Source: Crossiella sp. CA-258035
Lineage (GTDB): Bacteria; Actinomycetota; Actinomycetes; Mycobacteriales; Pseudonocardiaceae
Direction of reading: 5' to 3'
Length of the DNA stretch: 64,000 bases
Assembly: GCF_030064675.1 (NCBI RefSeq)
Contig: NZ_CP116413.1
Span: 715,001-779,000 of the forward strand
The translations under genes were made by a program, and so were the position numbers. How positions within the stretch are numbered: the first letter of the stretch is position 1; every line of letters starts with the position of its first letter. Of this stretch, positions 58,839 to 64,000 are shown piece by piece. Under the pieces are notes generated by a model. It saw only the letters and a program-made list of their open reading frames with translations. It did no database searches and had not been told where the DNA came from.

Positions 58839-59797
58839 AGCTCGTCCTTATCGCCCTGGCCGCGGTGGTCTCGGTTCCGCTCGCCCTCGCCGCCTTCCTC
58901 ACCCACCTCGCCACCGCGGTCACCGGCACCACCACCGGCCACCCCAGCGCCGCCGCGCTTGGCGACATCCCCGGCCACTACCTCACCCTCTACCGGAGCG
59001 CGTCCAACCTGTGCCCGGGACTGAACTGGAGCATCCTGGCCGCCATCGGCAAGATCGAAACCGACCACGGCCGCTCCACCCTCCCAGGGGTCCACAGCGG
59101 ACAGAACCACGCCGGTGCCGGCGGGCCGATGCAGTTCCTGGCCTCCACCTTCACCTCTGTCACTGCCCGCCACCGCTTGCCCCCGGGCGGGGAAACCCCG
59201 CCGTCGCGGTACAACCCGCACGATGCCATCCACGCCGCCGCCCACTACCTCTGCGACTCCGGCGCCCGCGACGGACGAGACCTCTACCGGGCGATCTTCA
59301 CCTACAACCGAGCCGACTGGTACGTCCGCAATGTCCTCGACCAAGCCGCCCGGTACGCCGAAGCCGCCACGACCGGAACCGGAACCTGCGCCGAGATCCA
59401 GGCGCCGAACCCCGCGGCGCAGGCGGCGATTCGGTTCGCCTGCCAACAGCTCGGCCAGCCCTACGTCTGGGGCGGGGACGGCGGTGCCGAAGGCGGGTAC
59501 GACTGCTCCGGCCTGACCAAGGCCGCCTACGCCAGCGCTGGAATGCACCTGCCCCGCACTGCCCACACCCAGTTCCACGCCGGGCCGCGAGTCCCCGCCG
59601 GACAGCCTCTACAACCGGGCGACCTCGTATTCTACGGCAATCCCAGCACCAAGATCCGCCACGTGGCGCTGTACCTGGGCAACGACAAGATGATCAACGC
59701 CCCGACCTTCGGCCAACCGGTCCAGATCGACAACTACCGCTACAAGGGTGATGACTACGCGGGGGCCACACGCCCAGCGGGCCGCAATTTGCTGTAG
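58835..59797 (+). CDS. Bifunctional lytic transglycosylase - NlpC/P60 endopeptidase (VirB1-like)
   Basis: A 320-residue cell wall hydrolase. An N-terminal membrane anchor/signal (residues 1-30) is followed by a transglycosylase SLT-like domain (AAIGKIETDHG with catalytic Glu at about 74; AGGPMQFLASTF). The C-terminal NlpC/P60 domain has the catalytic triad Cys (~224, YDCSGLTKA), His (~276, IRHVALYLG) and a polar third residue. It likely opens peptidoglycan for the transfer channel. GTG at 58835 with GGAGG upstream. Last gene of the transfer operon seen. Confidence 0.93.
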   Translation: MKLVLIALAAVVSVPLALAAFLTHLATAVTGTTTGHPSAAALGDIPGHYLTLYRSASNLCPGLNWSILAAIGKIETDHGRSTLPGVHSGQNHAGAGGPMQFLASTFTSVTARHRLPPGGETPPSRYNPHDAIHAAAHYLCDSGARDGRDLYRAIFTYNRADWYVRNVLDQAARYAEAATTGTGTCAEIQAPNPAAQAAIRFACQQLGQPYVWGGDGGAEGGYDCSGLTKAAYASAGMHLPRTAHTQFHAGPRVPAGQPLQPGDLVFYGNPSTKIRHVALYLGNDKMINAPTFGQPVQIDNYRYKGDDYAGATRPAGRNLL

Positions 59798-59964
59798 TTT
59801 CCGCCAACACCCCGCGGCCAAGCACTACTCCGCGCCCTGAACAACCCCAAGGCCCGGCCCCACCTCCAGGTCGCCGCCACCCGAGGCAACAAAGCCAGCG
59901 ATCAACAAAGACGGAAGAACAAGGGGCCAACGTGATCAGCGGTGACGGTGTGATCGGCTGGTGG

Positions 59965-60498
59965 CTACAGCCGTGCAGCGTGAGTCTCATGCGCCGCAGC
60001 GCGCAAAGACACCAGGTGGTCCCGAAACGGAATCCACCGGTCTTCCGAGTCGCTGCGCCTGGCGGTCAGCTGGCCATCGGGCTCGACGTCCAGGCTCAGG
60101 CCGAATACAAAGCCAGAGGACAAGACCTCTCCCTGGCTAAGGAACTGCCCTGGCCGATAAGAGGTGTGACTCCACACCCGTCCGTCGGTGGTGAGCATGT
60201 CGACCAACGTGTTCGGGGTCGCGCTGGGCGGCGACTTGATCCCAGGAAAGCCACCGGAGCCGCGGTGTCGGTAAAGGACGTACCCATTGGGCGTGTATAC
60301 GTCCGCCCTGATCATCCGTTTCTCGAGCAGCAGCTTTGTCGGATGCAGATGACGGCTGAGGTAGTCAAGTGCTGCCTGAAGTGCGATCTCGTACTCCTCG
60401 GCGGACCGCCTGCCGCTCGCAGCGCGCTGTTCGGCCTGCGCCCTCTCCTCCGAAGCTTTGCTGCTCCGGTTGTGGCTGACCTCATCGTCGAACCCCAT
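59965..60498 (-). CDS. Hypothetical protein
   Basis: A 177-residue hydrophilic protein with no recognised family. An N-terminal helical region rich in Glu, Arg and Ala (residues ~5-45, possible coiled coil) precedes a beta-rich part with VLYRHRGSGGFPGIK and SGFVFGLSLDVEPDGQL. The start is ATG at 60498, preceded by GGAGG; the frame is open to 60600. It is convergent with the transfer operon and separated from the HNH gene by a 421-bp divergent spacer. Confidence 0.6.
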   Translation of the reverse strand: MGFDDEVSHNRSSKASEERAQAEQRAASGRRSAEEYEIALQAALDYLSRHLHPTKLLLEKRMIRADVYTPNGYVLYRHRGSGGFPGIKSPPSATPNTLVDMLTTDGRVWSHTSYRPGQFLSQGEVLSSGFVFGLSLDVEPDGQLTARRSDSEDRWIPFRDHLVSLRAAAHETHAARL

Positions 60499-60919
60499 CG
60501 AGCCTCCATTGCCTGGGACCGAGATCAGAGTGCACGTGAACACTACCTGCTCATGCCTGCCGCCGCGATGGCCGAAGGCCCGCGTTGTCGTGCTCGCCAA
60601 AATATCGCCGCAGCATGACCACTACTTGCAGACTGATGGTCAAGTACGGCGGAAGGAAACGACACCAGAGGCGATCAGTCACCAGGGAAGTCGCAGGAAG
60701 AACAGGTCCAAATGATCATCTCGATGCGGAAGAGGCAGTGGCGGATCTATTGATCATGCACTGCGGAAAGACGCTCAGGTCATGCGCTGTACGTAACCAG
60801 GTAGGTTGGGATATTCCCGAGTAGCCCGAGGAAGTCAACGAGCCCGGGTTCCAATCGGCGGTTGATCCTCGGCGAGCTGCGCTGTTCGGGCTAGAGCGGG
60901 GTCGCCCTATCATCACGGT
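60499..60919. other. 421-bp divergent spacer
   Basis: Upstream region of both the hypothetical gene (leftward) and the HNH gene (rightward). Mixed base composition, somewhat lower GC than the transfer operon. No repeat, RNA or credible gene seen; short frames of 79-128 codons on both strands lack family-like features. Confidence 0.5.
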
Positions 60920-61492
60920 ATGCCGCAGGACCGACCGCCGATTCCCGCCGAGCTGCGCCGAGCTGTGCTGATCGAGGCTGGGCACCGATGCGCGATCCCA
61001 ACCTGCCGACAGTACCCGGTTGAGGTGGATCACATCGTAGATTGGGCAAAGGTGCGGTGTCACGAGTTCGACAACCTGATCGCCTTGTGTCCCACTTGTC
61101 ACGCCCGCAAGACCGGCGGCGACATCGATGCCAAGTCGATGAAGCAGTACAAGATCAACCTCGGTGTACTGACCGGTCGCTACAGCGACCTCGAACTACG
61201 GTTGTTGCGTTGGCTAGTGGACTATGTACCGGGCCGCAATCGTCCGATGCTGCCGGATGGCATGATCTGGACGGTCGGCGATCTGCTACTCGACGGCATG
61301 ATCCAACTCGGCGACGATGGTCGGTTACTTCCGTCCGGCTATCCAGACGGAACCCAGCAGAAAGGCATTCGCACCTTTAACGCTGAGCGCGCCGCAGAGC
61401 GGAACGCCAAATTTGTGTCGCTGACAGAGAAGGGTCGAGAACTGGTTGACCGTTGGTTCGGCGCCAAGCCTATCGACATGATTCCGAAGTGA
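60920..61492 (+). CDS. HNH endonuclease
   Basis: A 190-residue protein. The N-terminal HNH domain has zinc cysteines C24, C29, C57 and C60 and the active site in VEVDHIVDW (His38), DNLIALCPTC (Asn52) and HARKTGG (His61). The rest (residues 80-190) is a helical and possibly winged-helix region ending KFVSLTEKGRELVDRWFG, which may bind DNA. It could be a stand-alone restriction-type or defence nuclease in the accessory part of the element. ATG at 60920. Confidence 0.88.
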   Translation: MPQDRPPIPAELRRAVLIEAGHRCAIPTCRQYPVEVDHIVDWAKVRCHEFDNLIALCPTCHARKTGGDIDAKSMKQYKINLGVLTGRYSDLELRLLRWLVDYVPGRNRPMLPDGMIWTVGDLLLDGMIQLGDDGRLLPSGYPDGTQQKGIRTFNAERAAERNAKFVSLTEKGRELVDRWFGAKPIDMIPK

Positions 61493-61562
61493 TTCGCGCG
61501 TGACACTATCGGAATGACATCCGTTGCGATTAGTCAAGCGGCGCGGACACCATCCGCTTGTT

Positions 61563-61835
61563 CTATTCGCTGCTCCCGGCGTCGAGAAGCTTGTACAGGT
61601 TAGTGCGATCCATGCCGATCGCGCGCGCGATATGCACTTTGGGGATGCTGGCAGCGATCGCAGATTCGATCTCGGCGCGCCTGTCCTGTCGGGCCGTGTC
61701 CAGCTCCGTTCGCACCTGGGTTCTCCGGGCCTGGAGTGCTGCCTCTTGCTCGCGGATGTCCTGCAGCTCCTGCTGGAGTTCGACGACCTTGGCGTTGCTG
61801 GCCACGACGCGTTGGAGGTGCTGGTCGTTGTCCAT
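61563..61835 (-). CDS. Small coiled-coil / HTH protein
   Basis: A 90-residue protein. A long coiled coil (residues ~15-60, rich in Gln, Glu and Arg) is joined to a C-terminal resolvase-like HTH (IPKVHIARAIGMDRTNLYKLL). It probably binds DNA as a dimer. ATG at 61835 has GGGAGGA nine bases upstream; the longer frame to 62045 is unlikely. Faces the HNH gene (convergent, 71 bp gap). Confidence 0.7.
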   Translation of the reverse strand: MDNDQHLQRVVASNAKVVELQQELQDIREQEAALQARRTQVRTELDTARQDRRAEIESAIAASIPKVHIARAIGMDRTNLYKLLDAGSSE

Positions 61836-62019
61836 CGGCGTGGTCCTCCCGGATGGTTGCTGGCGCGCACTGCGCGTCGGTGCCGGCCACCGACCGGCAC
61901 AATGTGTTGTACCAGACTGTGGAGGACCACACCGTTGGTCGACACACGCGGGAGGGGTGCCGAGGCCGGAGGCCGCGGTGAACCCGAACAGCAGTTCGCG
62001 CGGGATCGGCCCGCGGCAG

Positions 62020-62802
62020 CTAGGCGGGGTCTGTCCAGTCACCAATCCAGACCTGGCGGCCCGCGTCGGCGAGTTCGCTCTGGAGCTGCCGCCAGCCCGG
62101 CATCCACTGGTGCATTCGCCGCTGCCATGAGGGTCCGTGCGCGCGGCCGCCGGGCCGGGCGGCGTGGCTTAGCTCGTGCACTAACACGTAGTCGATCAGG
62201 TGCATGGGCAGGCCGAAGACCGTCCAGTGCAAGGTGACAACGTGCGTGCGCGGATCGTAGATTCCCCAGCGACGGCGGCCGAGGTCGCGCACGCCGTAGC
62301 GCAGGCCCTGGATGCGGGCGTCGAGCTCGTAGCGGCGGCCCTGCCGCAGGATCCAGGCCAGGCCGGTCTGCTGGTACAGGCCGATGATCGCCTGCTGGAT
62401 GCGTTCCGGTGCCTCTCGTCGGGCGTAGAGCACGCCGTTGGTCAGCACCGTCGGCAGTGGCTGCCCGTTAGGCGGCGGCACCCCGGGGCCGAGGAGTTCG
62501 AGCCGGTAGCGCTGGCCGAGTAGCTCGAACTCGGTGCCGTCGATGAACGTCTTGACCGGATGGGCTGGTGCCCGTCGCACGGCGGTGCTGGCCTTGTCGG
62601 TGATCCACTTCCGGTGGTCGGAGACGAACTGGGCGAGCCGTTGGGGTGTCGCGGAGGGCGGGACCAGGATGGCCACCGTGCCTCCGGGCTTGACCTGGAC
62701 GCACAGGGTGCGGCGTCGGGGACGAAGCACGATCGTGGTCTGCCACTCAGCGGGCAGACCGAGTTCAGCGACCGCGACCGCGTAGTCGTGGTGGCTGGTC
62801 AT
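62020..62802 (-). CDS. YgjP-like (DUF45) zinc metallopeptidase
   Basis: A 260-residue cytoplasmic protein of the YgjP/WLM-like metallopeptidase family. The zinc motif HELSHA in LVHELSHAARPGGRAHG (about residue 215), followed by WQRRMHQWMPGW, fits DUF45. The N-terminal half carries KPGGTVAILVPPSATPQRLAQFV, typical of the family. ATG at 62802 overlaps the DprA-like stop (ATGA). Family members are often linked to type I restriction loci; no such genes are in the visible part. Confidence 0.9.
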   Translation of the reverse strand: MTSHHDYAVAVAELGLPAEWQTTIVLRPRRRTLCVQVKPGGTVAILVPPSATPQRLAQFVSDHRKWITDKASTAVRRAPAHPVKTFIDGTEFELLGQRYRLELLGPGVPPPNGQPLPTVLTNGVLYARREAPERIQQAIIGLYQQTGLAWILRQGRRYELDARIQGLRYGVRDLGRRRWGIYDPRTHVVTLHWTVFGLPMHLIDYVLVHELSHAARPGGRAHGPSWQRRMHQWMPGWRQLQSELADAGRQVWIGDWTDPA

Positions 62803-63683
62803 CGCCTCTCCTGAAGGTGGGTGATGTCCTCGGCGGTGGTGATCGGTAGGGCGTATCCGGCGCGCAGCAACGCGTTGGCTGCGGCCGCGGAGCCAGGGCC
62901 GGAGGGCCCCGGTACGGCATAGAGCGGCCGTTTCAGGAGGTAGGCGGCGGCCGCGGTGGCCAGTGCGCCGCCACGCCGCCGGGCTTCGGTGATCACCGTG
63001 GCGGCGGAGAGGGCGGCCAGCAGGCGGCACCGGGCATGTGCGCGCAACCGGGTCGGCCTCGCCCCAACCGGGTACTCGCTGACCAGCAAGCCACCGGCTT
63101 CGACGATGTCGGCGAACAGCGCGGCGTGCTGGTGCGGGTGGACTTGGTCGATGCCGCAGGCGAGCACCGCCACCACCGCGCCGTGCGCGGCCAGGCCGCT
63201 GCGGTGGGCGAGTTCGTCGATCCCGAGTGCGGCGCCGCTGACGATGGTCACACCGGTGCGAGCGAGGTCGTGGGCGAGGTCGGCGGTGACGTAGGTGCCG
63301 CGTGGTGTTGGTGCCCGTGATCCGGTGATCGTGACGGCGCGGGCGGTGAGCTCAGCCAGGCTCGCCGGACCGCGGACCCAGAGGCCGAGGGGTTCGCCGA
63401 GGCCGTGGCGGGACAGTGCGGCCAGGCGCGCGGTGGGCCACTGCGCGTCGCCGGGGGCGAGAAGCCGGGCGGTGCCGGTGTCCAGGGCGCGGAGGTCGTG
63501 CCCGATCTGGGCGTCGGGCTGGGCGATCTCGGTGAGCACCGCGCGCGGGGCGCTGCCCTCGCGGATGTGCTCGACCGCCGTGGCGGGCCCATGGGCGGCA
63601 ACGTAGGTGCGCACGGCGCAGGCCGGCGGATCGGTGGCGCGCAGCAGGAACAAGCGGGCACGCACATCCTCGGTGGTGGTCAT
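62799..63683 (-). CDS. DprA/Smf-like DNA-processing protein
   Basis: A 294-residue protein with the Rossmann-like core of DprA: TITGSRAPTPRGTYVTADLAHDL, TIVSGAALGIDELAH, VVAVLACGIDQVHPHQHAALF, and TEARRRGGALATAAAAYLLKRPLYAVPG. DprA binds single-stranded DNA and loads RecA in transformation. On a conjugative element it may protect or process incoming DNA. The N-terminal part (residues 1-95) is shorter and different from chromosomal DprA, so it is probably an element-borne paralogue. ATG at 63683 with AAGGAG upstream. Confidence 0.9.
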   Translation of the reverse strand: MTTTEDVRARLFLLRATDPPACAVRTYVAAHGPATAVEHIREGSAPRAVLTEIAQPDAQIGHDLRALDTGTARLLAPGDAQWPTARLAALSRHGLGEPLGLWVRGPASLAELTARAVTITGSRAPTPRGTYVTADLAHDLARTGVTIVSGAALGIDELAHRSGLAAHGAVVAVLACGIDQVHPHQHAALFADIVEAGGLLVSEYPVGARPTRLRAHARCRLLAALSAATVITEARRRGGALATAAAAYLLKRPLYAVPGPSGPGSAAAANALLRAGYALPITTAEDITHLQERR

Positions 63684-64000
63684 GGACAACTCCTTGGTGC
63701 AGAAGGCGATCAGGTCGATTGCCTGCAAGTGCTCAGAGCGCTGCCTGTGTGGCGATCGGCATGGCGCGACCGGATTCGGGGCCAACTCGGTGTGGTGGGC
63801 TCAGCGCAGCTCGACGGCCGCGTCGAAGCTCGGCGCGACGGCTTGGCGCGCCGGTGCGCGCCAGACCCGCGCGAACTCGCCGCAAGCTGTGCCGGGTGCT
63901 ACCCGGCGACCCCGCCACCTGGCGGTGGCTGCCAGAGGCCGGAGAGGTCGGCCACGACGCCGGTGTCGGCCGTTCTGGCTACTTGGCAACGTCTTCGACC
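63684..64000. other. Right-end region without a confident gene
   Basis: Upstream of the DprA-like gene. Two short leftward frames (63733-63918; 63801-63989) are Arg/Ala-rich and not convincing. At the very edge (63980-64000, minus strand) a frame reads VEDVAK then stop, possibly the C-terminus of a gene that begins beyond the window. Confidence 0.4.

Larger units (their letters stand above)
37687..64000. mobile_element. Integrative conjugative element with type IV secretion genes (right end outside window)
   Basis: The left limit is the tRNA 3' fragment. Contents: two tyrosine integrases, two AbrB-like regulators, a DUF2637-like spread protein, a VirB2/VirB6/PrgI/VirB4/VirD4 transfer operon, a transglycosylase-NlpC/P60 hydrolase, a replication-relaxation protein, and accessory genes. 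The right limit and an intact tRNA were not seen, so extent and unity of the element are inferred. Confidence 0.7.

Noticed and set aside
48000-60000. A relaxase gene
   Set aside because: No HUH or three-histidine relaxase motif was found in any credible protein; the replication-relaxation protein is a different family.
63733-63989. Two short leftward frames at the right end
   Set aside because: Arg/Ala-rich, no ribosome site or family features; possibly noise in high-GC DNA.
1-64000. CRISPR arrays, rRNA genes or insertion sequences with DDE transposases
   Set aside because: No regularly spaced direct repeats, rRNA-like stretches or transposase motifs were seen.

Overview
The window is high-GC actinobacterial DNA. 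Densely packed, mostly codon-biased GC-rich genes, GTG/TTG starts, ATGA/GTGA overlaps, WXG100-like proteins beside YbaB-type proteins, DUF3558 and DUF6297 proteins and a PMT mannosyltransferase point to the order Pseudonocardiales (for example Crossiella, Amycolatopsis or a relative). The family-level placement is inference; no rRNA or intact tRNA gene is present to test it.

Positions 1 to about 35,050 are chromosome-like. In order: a leftward hydantoinase/oxoprolinase cluster (hyuA, hyuB and a third hydantoinase-like gene running off the left edge); a PRTase-like gene; a Tat-exported polysaccharide lyase and a secreted seven-bladed propeller, each next to a LacI-type operator-like palindrome; an acetyltransferase; an ABC ATPase with a DUF6297 permease; an ESX-like secretion-associated cluster (DUF3558 lipoprotein, two WXG100-like proteins, two YbaB-like proteins); protein mannosyltransferase divergent from rsmI; an ABC-2 transporter operon; icd with a strong terminator; a TetR regulator and a zinc alcohol dehydrogenase sharing an operator and apparently leaderless promoters; a PrnB-like haem enzyme; a DUF72 protein; a GDSL hydrolase; a STAND/NB-ARC-TPR protein with an amyloid-like N-terminal motif; an Endo-H-type GH18; and a twin TetR / quinone-reductase-like locus.

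From about 35,100 the DNA becomes accessory. First comes a low-GC two-gene unit (a PD-(D/E)XK-like protein and a DndB/DGQHR-like protein). Then, at about 37,690, the 3' end of a tRNA gene on the minus strand stands without its 5' part, next to a long hairpin. This looks like one attachment junction of an integrated element that extends rightward beyond the window.

The element carries an AbrB-like / DUF2637-like / tyrosine-integrase operon and, about 4 kb further on, an inverted paralogous AbrB-like / integrase pair. The two integrases share an exact 42-bp inverted repeat and enclose a three-gene cargo: an unknown protein, an HSPA12-like Hsp70 and a coiled-coil partner. Next come a tandem pair of methyltransferase-like proteins lacking catalytic motifs, a repeat-rich 480-bp spacer, and a rightward transfer operon: sigma-like protein, VirB2-like pilin, VirB6/TrbL-like protein, PrgI-like protein, VirB4 ATPase, a GP88-family protein, VirD4/TraG coupling ATPase, replication-relaxation protein, and a transglycosylase-NlpC/P60 hydrolase. 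The window ends with an unknown protein, an HNH nuclease, a small HTH protein, a YgjP-like metallopeptidase and a DprA-like protein. The element therefore looks like a type IV secretion-based integrative conjugative element. No relaxase was recognised in the part seen.
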